The position numbers were made by a program, and so were the translations under genes. Below the pieces are notes generated by a model. The model made no database searches, was not told the origin of the DNA, and saw only the letters and a program-made list of their open reading frames with translations. This document shows, in pieces, positions 42,419-51,079 of a stretch of 64,000 bases of DNA. Each line of letters starts with the position of its first letter. Position 1 is the first letter of the stretch. This stretch comes from MED-G105 sp038522945 (GTDB lineage Bacteria; Pseudomonadota; Alphaproteobacteria; Caulobacterales; Parvularculaceae), in NCBI GenBank assembly GCA_038522945.1, contig JBCBJV010000002.1, forward strand, positions 62,001 to 126,000, written 5' to 3'.

Positions 42419-43876
42419 ATGGATCAGGAAACCACGCAAAGCCGCCCCATTGCCCTTATAGGCTCTGACGATCTCGCTGCTTTATCGAGTGTGGTTGGCG
42501 AAAAGGGCGTGATTTCAGGAGCTGACGCCGAGCCGCTCCTTGAAGAATGGCGTGGGCGTTGGCACGGCAAGCCCTCTATTGTGTTGGCGCCGGGGAGTGT
42601 TGAAGAGGTCGCTCAAATCGTCAAAATTTGCGCAGCCAAAAAGATCCCCGTTACGCCACAGGGGGGCAATACCGGACTTGTTGGCGGCCAAATCCCAGAA
42701 CGCGGTGAAGTCCTGATCTCGTTGCGTCGGCTCAATCGGGTGCGCGCAGTGGACCCGCTGGACAACACCATGGTGGTCGACGCAGGCGTGACACTCAGCG
42801 CCGCACAACAGGCTGCGGCTGATGTTGGCCGCCTTTTTCCGTTGTCCATTGGATCGGAGGGCAGTTGTCAAATCGGGGGCATTATCTCCACCAATGCGGG
42901 CGGCGTGAACGTTCTTCGGTATGGCAATACCAGAGACCTGATACTCGGCCTTGAAGTGGTCACGCCGCAAGGTGACATCTGGCATGGTCTGAAGCGCTTG
43001 CGCAAAGACAATACTGGCTACGACCTAAAGCACCTCTTTATCGGAGGTGAAGGCACCCTTGGGATCGTCACTGGTGCGAGCGTCAGGCTTTTTCCTCAGC
43101 CAGCGGAGAAAGTAACTAGCTTGGTTGGTGTTTCGGGACCGCAAGCGGCCCTCTCGCTGCTGGCCCACGCCCAAGGGGCAAGCGGCGGGGCGGTCTCCAG
43201 TTTTGAACTCATGGGGCGGCCACTTATTGAACTTTGCGTAAAGAACATCGCCGGCGTGCGCGACCCTCTGGACGAGCCGCACCCTTGGTATGTCCTGATG
43301 GAACTGTCCTCGGGCGAGAAGGGCCACTTGACCGGGCTTGTTGAAAGCTTGCTTGGAAAGGCAGTTGAAGACGGTCTCGTCACGGACGGGATCGTGGCGG
43401 GAAGCCTGGCCCAAGCCGATGCCTTGTGGCACATGCGCCATGCTGCGTCAGAATCCATGAAGGCAGAAGGCGCCCAGGCAAAGTTCGATGTTTCGGTGCC
43501 GATTTCTTCCGTGCCCGGCTTTTTGGCGACTGCCGAGACAAAAGTGAACGCAGTTTGTCGAGGGGCCCGGATTATCGCTTTTGGCCATATGGGCGATGGT
43601 AATGTCCACTATGACATACTGCAGCCGACAGATATGAGCGCGGAGAACTTTCGGGCCCGTCAGTCCGCAATCGAAGATGTGGTCTATGACACGATTGGCA
43701 GCTTTGACGGATCGATCTCTGCCGAACACGGCGTTGGTGTTGCGCGCCGTGACGATGTTGCTCATCGAAAGTCGCCTGTCGAAATGACCATGATGCGTGC
43801 GGTGAAAAAAGCGCTCGATCCTGACGGGATCATGAATCCTGATAAGTTGTTGAGCGATCTTTCGCCAAGACCCTAG
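42419..43876 (+). CDS. FAD-linked 2-hydroxyacid dehydrogenase (D2HGDH/GlcD-like)
   Basis: A 485-residue vanillyl-alcohol-oxidase-type flavoprotein. The FAD domain contains VTPQGGNTGLVGGQIP, PLSIGSEGSCQIGGIISTNA and GGEGTLGIVTGASVR. The C-terminal substrate and metal region contains AFGHMGDGNVHYDI and EHGVGVARR. The set is typical of D-2-hydroxyglutarate, D-lactate and related dehydrogenases. Which acid is used cannot be told. The ATG at 42419 is preferred over the long upstream extension. It is divergent from panE. Confidence 0.9.
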   Translation: MDQETTQSRPIALIGSDDLAALSSVVGEKGVISGADAEPLLEEWRGRWHGKPSIVLAPGSVEEVAQIVKICAAKKIPVTPQGGNTGLVGGQIPERGEVLISLRRLNRVRAVDPLDNTMVVDAGVTLSAAQQAAADVGRLFPLSIGSEGSCQIGGIISTNAGGVNVLRYGNTRDLILGLEVVTPQGDIWHGLKRLRKDNTGYDLKHLFIGGEGTLGIVTGASVRLFPQPAEKVTSLVGVSGPQAALSLLAHAQGASGGAVSSFELMGRPLIELCVKNIAGVRDPLDEPHPWYVLMELSSGEKGHLTGLVESLLGKAVEDGLVTDGIVAGSLAQADALWHMRHAASESMKAEGAQAKFDVSVPISSVPGFLATAETKVNAVCRGARIIAFGHMGDGNVHYDILQPTDMSAENFRARQSAIEDVVYDTIGSFDGSISAEHGVGVARRDDVAHRKSPVEMTMMRAVKKALDPDGIMNPDKLLSDLSPRP

Positions 43877-43915
43877 CGTACTTTAATTTGTGAAGAACTT
43901 TTGAAAAAAGACCCG

Positions 43916-44770
43916 ATGCTGATTGTTCTCTCGCCTGCGAAAAATCTGAACTTTGATGCCGCGCCGTCGGCAACGCCAGTGCCCACCAAGCCTGTTTTTC
44001 TGAAAGAGGCACGGGGGATCAGCGCGGTCGCAAAAGACCTATCGGTTAGCGATCTTAAAAAACTTATGGGGATTTCGGACGCGCTGGCTGAACTCAACCA
44101 TGAGCGATTTCAGACCTTTCGCGGGGACGGCCGCGCTAACGTCCAGAAGCCCGCTGCTCTCGCCTTCAACGGCGATGTCTATCTCGGGCTCGATGCCAAA
44201 ACGTTCGATACGGACGACTTCGCCTTCGCGCAAGATCACGTGCGGATCCTCTCCGGTTTGTATGGACTGCTAAAACCACTCGATTACATCGAGCCGTACC
44301 GACTTGAAATGGGCTCGAGGCTTAAAAATCCGTCAGGCAATAATCTGTATGCCTATTGGGGAGATGCGATTGCGAAGGAAATTAATAAATCCTTAAACTC
44401 CGCTGCAGATGCCACTTTGGTGAATCTCGCGTCGAAAGAGTATTTTTCCGCTGTCGATCCTGTGGCGTTGCGTGTGCCTGTGGTCGCGCCCCAGTTTAAA
44501 GAGGAAAAAGACGGCAAGCTGCGGCAGCTGCAGTTTTTTGCCAAGCGGGCGCGCGGTCTCATGGCAAGGTGGGCTGTGCAGAACCGTATCACCAGGGCAG
44601 AAGACTTGAAGGACTTTGATGTGGACGGATATCGTTTTGACAGGCAAGGGTCGGACGAGACGGACTGGCTTTTTACGCGGCCCCAACCAGCGCCAGTTTC
44701 ACTCAAGAAGGCTTCAGCCAAGAAACCATCAACGCAGAAAGAGAAACCCACGAAACGGGTTTCTGCCTAA
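43916..44770 (+). CDS. yaaA: peroxide stress protein YaaA (DUF328)
   Basis: YaaA lowers intracellular free iron and limits peroxide damage in E. coli, and binds DNA. The signature N-terminus MLIVLSPAKNLNF begins at the ATG at 43916; an in-frame TTG at 43901 is less likely. SGLYGLLKPLDYIEPYRLEM, the LVNLASKEYF segment and FFAKRARGLMARW are conserved. The lysine-rich tail KKASAKKPSTQKEKPTKRVS extends beyond the usual end. The last 42 bases overlap the 3' end of the convergent acyltransferase gene. Confidence 0.93.
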   Translation: MLIVLSPAKNLNFDAAPSATPVPTKPVFLKEARGISAVAKDLSVSDLKKLMGISDALAELNHERFQTFRGDGRANVQKPAALAFNGDVYLGLDAKTFDTDDFAFAQDHVRILSGLYGLLKPLDYIEPYRLEMGSRLKNPSGNNLYAYWGDAIAKEINKSLNSAADATLVNLASKEYFSAVDPVALRVPVVAPQFKEEKDGKLRQLQFFAKRARGLMARWAVQNRITRAEDLKDFDVDGYRFDRQGSDETDWLFTRPQPAPVSLKKASAKKPSTQKEKPTKRVSA

Positions 44771-45910
44771 GCTCATTTCCCGGCCAACGAGGGTGGCAGC
44801 TTGCTTCTTTAGCGAAAGTGCTGGCTTTTCCACAAAGCGCCATGAACCGACTGCAAGAAGTAGGATAATTGGTAAGCTGATAATTAGATTTTCAAGCCAG
44901 TGCATTCTCCAGCCAACGCCAAGTGCGAGTGTATAGATCGTTTGTTGGATTGGCGCGCCGACTAAGTATGTGCCGTAGGAGTAATCACCCGACTGGATGA
45001 AATTGGTTCGTGGCGGATGTTGAAGCCCCAGCCAGATAACGAGATAGGCGATAAAAATAGGGGCCATCCCGCTCGTCGCTGGATATCGCAGACAGATGAA
45101 TGACATGGCTGCGGAAATAATGGCAAAATCAAGTCGATAGGGTATCTCCTTCCGGAAGATGTAGAGGGTGACCCCCGCCAGAAAACAAAGCAAAACGATC
45201 CGCCGCGTCTTGACGGGCCCTTCGAAGGCCATTTGTACACTGAGGCTTATGAAATCGCCGCTGCGGTCCAGCGAGGAGTAAAGGCCTACAACGACCGCGC
45301 CCGTAAAAACAATGGCAGGTAATATGAAGCGAAAGCGAAGAAGGCCAAAAAGCGAAAGCGCCGCCAGGATCACATAGGCTTGCATTTCAAATGGAATGGT
45401 CCAAAGCGACCCGTTCACGCCCGCTTCAGGGGTTGTCTGAAAAACGCCGGGCAATTCAAACTTTGAGATGAAAGCGATATTGGCGAAGTACGAAAAGAAA
45501 TCTGGGTGCGAATAGTATTCCTGAAGAGGCAGACTGGTCAAAAGGGCACCGAGAACGAGAGCCGAGACCAGAACAACGACAGCGAGTGCCGGGAAAATGC
45601 GCAGGAAGCGGAAGGCGAGAAATGTTCTGATTGATGCTGTGCGCTCCAGGCTTTGAATGACGAGGAAGCCAGACACCGCGAAAAAGCCAGGGACAATGAA
45701 CCAGACGATGGGCCCCGCGGGGCCTGCCAGCGTTGCTCTTGTTATCTCGGGTCCGTAGCAAAACGGGATTGAATGCCAGACGACGACGCCCAACGCTAAA
45801 ACCAGTCGGAGATAGTCAAAACCGCTTGTCGGGCCTGCGATTGACGATATGCGCGACGCAAGCGTTCCGGGCGGTATTGCAGGGTCAGGGGTCGAAGTTT
45901 TGGACGTCAT
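44729..45910 (-). CDS. acyltransferase 3 family membrane protein (OafA-like)
   Basis: A polytopic protein of about 393 residues. The first helix FDYLRLVLALGVVVWHSIPF contains the R...H pattern of acyltransferase-3 enzymes. Around ten hydrophobic segments follow, and SYGTYLVGAPIQQTI is the conserved C-terminal motif. These proteins O-acylate surface sugars or lipids. I take ATG 45910 (MTSKTSTPDP); the frame opens at 45952. Its 3' end overlaps yaaA on the opposite strand, so the last 14 codons are shared. Confidence 0.88.
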   Translation of the reverse strand: MTSKTSTPDPAIPPGTLASRISSIAGPTSGFDYLRLVLALGVVVWHSIPFCYGPEITRATLAGPAGPIVWFIVPGFFAVSGFLVIQSLERTASIRTFLAFRFLRIFPALAVVVLVSALVLGALLTSLPLQEYYSHPDFFSYFANIAFISKFELPGVFQTTPEAGVNGSLWTIPFEMQAYVILAALSLFGLLRFRFILPAIVFTGAVVVGLYSSLDRSGDFISLSVQMAFEGPVKTRRIVLLCFLAGVTLYIFRKEIPYRLDFAIISAAMSFICLRYPATSGMAPIFIAYLVIWLGLQHPPRTNFIQSGDYSYGTYLVGAPIQQTIYTLALGVGWRMHWLENLIISLPIILLLAVGSWRFVEKPALSLKKQAATLVGREMSLGRNPFRGFLFLR

Positions 45911-46239
45911 TCTGCACCCATCGGAGCCTTCACAGGCAGTTTGGCAAACCAAGATGCTGGCTCAGAATGGTGAAAGTGCGCTTATCGATAAAAGAAAAAT
46001 GCTAGGGCTACGTTTTCCTTTCGGGGCGGGTGAGTTGGCTGCCTCGCCAAACGTTAAAGAACGCATATTGCAGACGGGCTGAGTGGGGCGTCCAAGCCGG
46101 GGAATTCAAATCGGTGACGTCGCATTCGCAGCGCAGCTCGCCAGATCCATTCTGTTGGGCTAAATCCCCGCGGCAATGAAAATCGTAATGATAGTTGGAT
46201 CACGGGTTGCCGTAGTCCGACGCGATAATGAGGGGGCCC
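45911..46239. other. 329-base intergenic region
   Basis: It lies between the acyltransferase start and the YciB-like start, which diverge. Small open frames here have no ribosome site or recognisable content. It presumably carries the two promoters; nothing else seen. Confidence 0.5.
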
Positions 46240-46839
46240 ATGAGCCAGGAGCAAACGCCCAAGCGGGCGGAGCCGGAAGTTGATCTTTCCAAGATGAAAC
46301 GCAACGCGCCGGCGATTATCGTCGATATCGCGCTGGGGATTTTGTTTTTTATCGTGGCCAAGCTGACGGACCTGCAGACGGCTGCCTTTTTCGGGGTCGG
46401 CGCTGCACTTTTGCTGATCGTCATCCAGCAGTTTGTGAAATCGGTGGATTTGCTGGGTGGTCTCGCGCTTTTCGGCGTTGTGATGTTGGGGATATCAGCA
46501 GCCTTCGCGTGGTATTTTCAAGATGACCTTATGATCAAGCTACGCACATCTATTGTGGGCGGGTTTTCTTCTTCGCTCTTTTTGACTGATGCTGCTTTCG
46601 GGGGGAGGTATCTCGGTGAACGATTGAGCCGCTACATGCCGTTCAAGGTGATCCCGCGTCGACTTGCCTTTGTGGTGGGAGGCTTGAGCTTAATCATGGC
46701 GGCGGTGAATGGCGTGCTCGCGTTGTACGCCCCTGAAGATATCTGGCTTTTCTACACGACATTTGGTGATATCGTCCTTTTTGCCGGGTTGTTCGCCCTG
46801 GCCGGGCCCTATGTCCGAGGCGATAATCTGCCCGCGTAA
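46240..46839 (+). CDS. YciB/IspZ-like inner membrane protein
   Basis: A 199-residue protein with about six hydrophobic segments. The patterns APAIIVDIALGILFFIVAKL, LQTAAFFGVGAALLLIVIQQ and IVGGFSSSLFLTDAAFGGRY resemble intracellular septation protein A (YciB/IspZ), which interacts with division and envelope proteins. Similarity is judged from layout and length and is not as firm as for enzymes. AGGGGG lies just before ATG 46240; an upstream in-frame ATG at 46228 exists. tRNA-Gln follows 136 bases downstream. Confidence 0.7.
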   Translation: MSQEQTPKRAEPEVDLSKMKRNAPAIIVDIALGILFFIVAKLTDLQTAAFFGVGAALLLIVIQQFVKSVDLLGGLALFGVVMLGISAAFAWYFQDDLMIKLRTSIVGGFSSSLFLTDAAFGGRYLGERLSRYMPFKVIPRRLAFVVGGLSLIMAAVNGVLALYAPEDIWLFYTTFGDIVLFAGLFALAGPYVRGDNLPA

Positions 46840-46935
46840 AGCGGTGCTCCGCCTGAACTGACCTCGCATTTCAGGCCTTGTTGTCGCTCTTTGGTGGATT
46901 GTTGCTGTTGTGCCTGGGATATTCACAAGACTGTC

Positions 46936-46964
46936 TTGCGTTCGCTAAATTGAGGCGCTAATAC
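46936..46964 (+). promoter_or_regulatory. sigma-70-type promoter of tRNA-Gln
   Basis: TTGCGT at 46936-46941 and TAATAC at 46959-46964 are separated by exactly 17 bases. Transcription would begin a few bases before the tRNA 5' end at 46976. Confidence 0.5.
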
Positions 46965-46975
46965 CCGCCCTCCTT

Positions 46976-47050
46976 TGGGGCGTCGCCAAGTGGTAAGGCA
47001 TCGGTTTTTGGTATCGACATTCCCAGGTTCGAATCCTGGCGCCCCAGCCA
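46976..47050 (+). tRNA. tRNA-Gln (UUG anticodon)
   Basis: The acceptor stem TGGGGCG pairs with CGCCCCA. The D arm is GCC...GGC. The anticodon stem TCGGT/ATCGA frames the loop TTTTGGT with anticodon TTG (reads CAA/CAG). The T arm contains CCCAGGTTCGAATCCTGG. The discriminator is G and CCA is encoded. All parts are normal. Confidence 0.97.
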
Positions 47051-47369
47051 CTTTGGCTTCAGTGCGGAACACTCCTACCTTTACTTTACGTTTTTCCCGA
47101 GCCCATCGATGGACGATCAAGGGCAATTTGGATAGCCGCCAATTTGCTCGAGATGGTGATATGTCGACCTGCACGCAATGCGCATTCTCAAGATTTTAAA
47201 GGCTTTGCATTGCCCGCGTGACTTGAAAGAGCGTGTCACTTTTTGTTGCAATAGGAGAAATTTGGCATCGATTTGAGCCCTAGGGCGTGTCGTGTCGGCA
47301 ACATTTTTCCTCGGGGGCGACCGTTTTTCGGGCATCAATTTATGTCCGAAATTTTAGAAATCCGTTCTG

Positions 47370-47387
47370 GTAAACGGCTGCGTTTAC
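47370..47387. repeat. short perfect hairpin GTAAACG/CGTTTAC
   Basis: Seven-base inverted arms with a GCTG loop in the leader of the TonB operon; there is no T run after it, so it is not a terminator. Operator or RNA hairpin are both possible. Confidence 0.5.
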
Positions 47388-47562
47388 GCAGAGGTGGATT
47401 GATTCCCGTTTTTGCTCTTTGTGGGGAATATACGCTTACGTACTATTTATCGAAATCCAATTAGTTTCAGCAATTAAGGCGTTATTATCACTTATCGACG
47501 ACGACTTGTATTCGGTGAGCGTGCCTTGTGCGCCCACCTGACGTGGCGGAACCGCTCGTACA

Positions 47563-47574
47563 ATGTTATAACAT
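47563..47574. promoter_or_regulatory. palindrome ATGTTATAACAT, like the toxin-antitoxin operator arm
   Basis: Perfect 12-bp palindrome sharing ATGTTATAAC with both arms of the AbrB/Doc operator at 11114-11139. It lies 290 bases before the DUF3450 start. Chance occurrence cannot be excluded. Confidence 0.3.
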
Positions 47575-47852
47575 CGCAACCTAAAGGGTTGGCTCGCGCA
47601 GAATGGATTTTCTAATAGCTGAGCGAAAATTAAGTTATGCTGCAGTGCGCAATAAAATGGGCGTTGCAATAGGGGCGTAATTGATTCAATCATTACCAAA
47701 GGAGGGGTGGTGTGGACCTTCACGTCGGTAGCCGCATGGGCGCCGTGTGGGCCACTAAACGCTATCTCCTCGACCAATTCACCCGCGCCTCGGGATGCGT
47801 CCCGGGTGCATCCAATCTGACTAGGGCCGAAGCAAAACCGTTAGGTGAGGCA

Positions 47853-48614
47853 ATGATGAAAAGAGTAAAACTTCTGGGGTCAGCCGCTGCATTGATCGCA
47901 GTTCTGAGTGCGCCAGCAATGGCGCAGTTCAAGCCGGCGTTGAATGAGAGTGAAAGAATTGCCAAGGACGCCAAAGCCTCCCAAGAGCGCATTGATCAGC
48001 TAGACGATCAGACAGCCCGTCTCTTGAACGACTACCGGGCAAACCTACGCCAGCTTGAAGCGGCAAACCGGTATAATGCTTCGCTGAGCCGGAATATTGA
48101 CGGCCAGCTTCGTCAGATCGAACGCCTTCAGGCTGACATCGATAATATCGCCGGTCTTCAACGCGCCATGCAGCCACTGATGGAAGACATGCTGGACGGC
48201 CTTGACCAATTGATCCAAGCCGACCTCCCCTTCAACATCGCTGAGCGCCAAGCCCGGGTTGCCCGACTTAAGTCATCGATGGACAATCCGTCTGTAACGG
48301 CCGCGCAGCGCTACCGTCTCATCATCGAAGCCTATCAGATCGAAAATGAGGTTGGCCGGACGATTGGTCAGAGCGAAGGCATCATCCAAGTCGACGGCCA
48401 GGAAATCTCTGGTGAGTTCCTTCGGATTGGGCGTGTCGCGCTGATGTTCAAAACTGCCGATGACTCGGTTCTGAAGATTTATGACAAGACTGTTGGCGAC
48501 TGGGTCGATCTGAACAAATCTTACCTGCCTGACGTCAAGCTAGGCTTGCGGATGGCAAAAGAGCAAACGGCACCGGGCCTACTGGCCGTACCAGTCAAAG
48601 CACCGGCTCAGTAA
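47853..48614 (+). CDS. DUF3450 periplasmic coiled-coil protein of a TonB system
   Basis: A 253-residue protein. The signal peptide (MMKRVKLLGSAAALIAVLSAP, cut after AMA) is followed by a long coiled coil (about 35-130; repeated QLxxQ/RLQADIDN heptads) and a C-terminal beta region ending near GDWVDLN. DUF3450 proteins head operons with ExbB/ExbD/TonB homologues in several proteobacteria and are thought to work with the TonB motor in the periplasm. GGTGAGG precedes the ATG at 47853. A stronger ribosome site at 47698-47705 upstream might give an extended or separate product. Six related genes follow. Confidence 0.88.
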   Translation: MMKRVKLLGSAAALIAVLSAPAMAQFKPALNESERIAKDAKASQERIDQLDDQTARLLNDYRANLRQLEAANRYNASLSRNIDGQLRQIERLQADIDNIAGLQRAMQPLMEDMLDGLDQLIQADLPFNIAERQARVARLKSSMDNPSVTAAQRYRLIIEAYQIENEVGRTIGQSEGIIQVDGQEISGEFLRIGRVALMFKTADDSVLKIYDKTVGDWVDLNKSYLPDVKLGLRMAKEQTAPGLLAVPVKAPAQ

Positions 48615-48641
48615 GCGCGGAACACAGAGGGATATCGAGCA

Positions 48642-50012
48642 ATGAAACTTCTCAAACTTGCAGGTCTGTCTGTTTGCGCCGGCATCGCGGCCATCAGTAT
48701 GGACGTTACGGGCACCGCAATCGCACAGGAAAACCAACTCACCTTGGACCAGGTCTTGAATGCGATCCGTCGGGAGCGTTCAGAAGTCAGCCAGGAAAAC
48801 CAGGAACGCGAAGCGCGCTTCCAGCGTGAGCGCAATAATCAGCAGGCGGAATTGAACCGTGTTCGTTCACAAGTGAACGCTGCAGAGGCTGAATCTACCC
48901 GCCTTGAAGGTGTGATGGAGACAAATGAAGCTCAGATCGCGGCGCTTGATGAGGAGCTGGCTGACAAGCAGGGCGCATATCAAGAGCTCTTTGGTGCGGC
49001 CCGTTCAGCGGCGGCAGACCTGACTGCGGAAGTTAATCGCTCGCAGATCAGCGCTCAGCTGCCTGGGCGTGGGGCAGAGCTTACAGAGATCGCTGAAACT
49101 GATACGCTCCCAACCGAAGCCCAGCTTCGCTACCTTTGGGAGACGATGGTTGAGCAGATCGCGGAACAAGGCAAAACAGCGACGTTTACCGCAGACGTTG
49201 CGGGCTCGAATGGCGAATACGTATCCCGCCAAATCACTCGAATTGGGCCATTCGTCTCATTCTCTGATGGTCGCTATCTGACCTATAATCCTGATCAGGG
49301 CCAGCTTGAATTCCTCGCTCGTCAGCCGGGAGGCAGTGTCACCGGTGCGGCGCGTAATGTTGAAAGCGCTTCCGGCGACGGTTTTGTCCGTGGCGTAATC
49401 GATCCATCGCTTGGCCAACTTCTAGGCCTTATCGTTGAAACGCCATCACCAATCGAGCGCTTGCAGCAAGGTCGTCTCGTTGGCTATATCATTGTTGGTA
49501 TTGCGATTTTGGGCTCCCTCCTCGGGATTTATAAGTGGGTAACGCTGACAGGCGTTGCGGGCGCCGTCCGCTCTCAGGTTCGTCGTCAGAAGGCCTCCAA
49601 ATCAAACCCATTAGGCCGGATTATGCTGGCCTATGAAGCTTCTCAATCCAAAGACGTGGAAACAGTCGCGCTTAAGCTTGACGATGCGATCCTTAAGGAA
49701 GTGCCCCGCCTTGAAGGTGGTCTGAACCTGGTCAAGGTTCTTGCAGCTGTGGCACCGCTACTTGGCCTTCTGGGTACGGTTATCGGGATGATCAATACCT
49801 TCCAGGCCATCACCCTGTTCGGTGCTGGTGACCCGCAGATCATGGCTGGCGGTATCTCCGAGGCGCTTGTGACGACGGTTCTTGGTCTGATTGCAGCTAT
49901 CCCGCTTCTTCTCCTCCACGCATTTGCTTCAGGCGCTGCGAAGCGTGTGACGCAGATCCTTGAGGAGCAAGCTGCTGGTATCATCGCTGAGCACGCTCAA
50001 GGTCGTTCGTAA
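48642..50012 (+). CDS. MotA/TolQ/ExbB-family protein with periplasmic coiled coil (TtpC-like)
   Basis: 456 residues in two parts. After a signal peptide (ending TAIAQ) comes a coiled coil rich in Q, E and R (about 30-130) and a beta-type domain (to about 265). Then follows a membrane channel domain: VGYIIVGIAILGSLLGIYKW, APLLGLLGTVIGMINTFQAI (TolQ/ExbB core) and LVTTVLGLIAAIPLLLLHAF. This is the TtpC layout known from the Vibrio TonB2 system, where it is needed for transport with ExbB2/ExbD2/TonB2. It starts 27 bases after the DUF3450 gene. Confidence 0.9.
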   Translation: MKLLKLAGLSVCAGIAAISMDVTGTAIAQENQLTLDQVLNAIRRERSEVSQENQEREARFQRERNNQQAELNRVRSQVNAAEAESTRLEGVMETNEAQIAALDEELADKQGAYQELFGAARSAAADLTAEVNRSQISAQLPGRGAELTEIAETDTLPTEAQLRYLWETMVEQIAEQGKTATFTADVAGSNGEYVSRQITRIGPFVSFSDGRYLTYNPDQGQLEFLARQPGGSVTGAARNVESASGDGFVRGVIDPSLGQLLGLIVETPSPIERLQQGRLVGYIIVGIAILGSLLGIYKWVTLTGVAGAVRSQVRRQKASKSNPLGRIMLAYEASQSKDVETVALKLDDAILKEVPRLEGGLNLVKVLAAVAPLLGLLGTVIGMINTFQAITLFGAGDPQIMAGGISEALVTTVLGLIAAIPLLLLHAFASGAAKRVTQILEEQAAGIIAEHAQGRS

Positions 50013-50045
50013 CAGGCGCGTCAGGCAAGGAAAGGAGCTCGGCAG

Positions 50046-50579
50046 ATGCTCGAGTATCTCAATCCACGGGTCGGCTATGACGCTCTAATAGAGTTTCTTG
50101 GTCAAGGCGGTCCGGTACTGGTCATTATCATGGCCGTGACGTTCCTGATGTGGGGCCTGATCTTGGAACGGCTCATGTACTGGGGAACCGCACACGCGGG
50201 CGTCGTGAGCCGCGCGAAAAGAGCATGGGCTGCGAGAACTGACCACGATAGCTGGTACGCCCTCGCCGTCCGCGATCGGATCATTTCCGAAGCCCGTCAG
50301 GAAGCCAGTCGTTTCAATGGGATCATTAGAGCGCTCGTTGCTGTAACCCCGCTGCTCGGCCTTCTGGGAACGGTCACTGGGATGGTTTTTGTTTTTGATG
50401 TCATGGCGGTCACTGGATCCTCTAACGCTCGGCTGATGGCAGCAGGCATCACCCGGGCAACGATCCCGACCATGGCGGGGCTCGTGGCGTCCTTGTCGGG
50501 TCTCATTTTTATCAACGGGTTCGAACAGTCGGTGCAGAAAGCAACGGCTCGGCTCGGCGACGAATTGTTGGTCGAGTAG
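50046..50579 (+). CDS. exbB: ExbB-type proton channel subunit
   Basis: A 177-residue MotA/TolQ/ExbB protein. The first helix GPVLVIIMAVTFLMWGLILE is followed by the channel core LVAVTPLLGLLGTVTGMVFV and ATIPTMAGLVASLSGLIFIN. It lacks the long periplasmic arm of the upstream paralogue, so the operon encodes two distinct channel-type proteins. AAAGGAG precedes the ATG. It would pair with the ExbD proteins downstream to harvest proton-motive force for TonB. Confidence 0.93.
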   Translation: MLEYLNPRVGYDALIEFLGQGGPVLVIIMAVTFLMWGLILERLMYWGTAHAGVVSRAKRAWAARTDHDSWYALAVRDRIISEARQEASRFNGIIRALVAVTPLLGLLGTVTGMVFVFDVMAVTGSSNARLMAAGITRATIPTMAGLVASLSGLIFINGFEQSVQKATARLGDELLVE

Positions 50580-50593
50580 GAGAACAGGACGTT

Positions 50594-51010
50594 ATGCGCA
50601 GACGTGGAACCCATCAGGAAGAAGCTGCAGACGTAAACGTTACGCCTCTCCTGGATATCGTCTTCATCATGCTGATCTTCTTTATCGTGACGGCGACCTT
50701 CCTTCGCGAGAAGGGCATTGATATCCGCACGCCGGAAAGCAACGAGGATGATCAAGACTCTATCCCGCCACCAGCGTTGTTGCTTGCCATCCAGGAAGAT
50801 GGATTTGTGCGGGTAAACAATGTCCGTCTTATTGACCCAAAGTCTGTTAAGCCGGTCGTTGAAGAATTCGTTGCACGGGAACCTGAGGGCGTTGTGCTTG
50901 TGAGTGCTAACCCTGAGGCAGATGCTGGGGTAGCTGTGACGGTGGTTGACGAAGCTTATGCTGGGAACGCGGGCGCTGTTTCGCTCGCCCTCCAGCAGGA
51001 AGTTCAGTAA
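50594..51010 (+). CDS. exbD: ExbD-type protein, first copy
   Basis: 138 residues with one N-terminal helix. The motif DVNVTPLLDIVFIMLIFFIV includes the essential aspartate (D of LLDIVF) that carries protons. A short periplasmic domain follows (ALLLAIQEDGFVRVNN...). AGGAGAACAGGACG precedes the ATG. It lies 14 bases after exbB. Confidence 0.93.
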   Translation: MRRRGTHQEEAADVNVTPLLDIVFIMLIFFIVTATFLREKGIDIRTPESNEDDQDSIPPPALLLAIQEDGFVRVNNVRLIDPKSVKPVVEEFVAREPEGVVLVSANPEADAGVAVTVVDEAYAGNAGAVSLALQQEVQ

Positions 51011-51079
51011 TTTAGGTTGTGTCTCAGGGCCGGATTACGGCCATGGCACCTTGATTGGATAGAGAGGTCGGAGTTCGTA

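Larger units (their letters stand above)
47051..47852. other. 800-base gene-free leader upstream of the TonB operon
   Basis: No convincing gene despite short open frames on both strands. It contains a GTAAACG/CGTTTAC hairpin (47370-47387), the palindrome ATGTTATAACAT (47563-47574) and TGATTCAATCA (47682-47692). A near-perfect ribosome site, AAAGGAGG, ends at 47705, before a GTG at 47712 that is in frame with the DUF3450 gene but 47 codons upstream of its signal peptide. The region is AT-richer than its surroundings and probably regulatory. No integrase or attachment repeat was found beside the tRNA. Confidence 0.6.

Noticed and set aside
46923..47174. An open frame on the minus strand across tRNA-Gln
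   Set aside because: It is antisense to the tRNA and its translation simply reflects the tRNA sequence.
46976..47852. tRNA-Gln as an integration site for a mobile island
   Set aside because: The tRNA is intact with encoded CCA, no copy of its 3' end was found downstream, and no integrase or phage gene is present; the genes that follow form a normal TonB operon.
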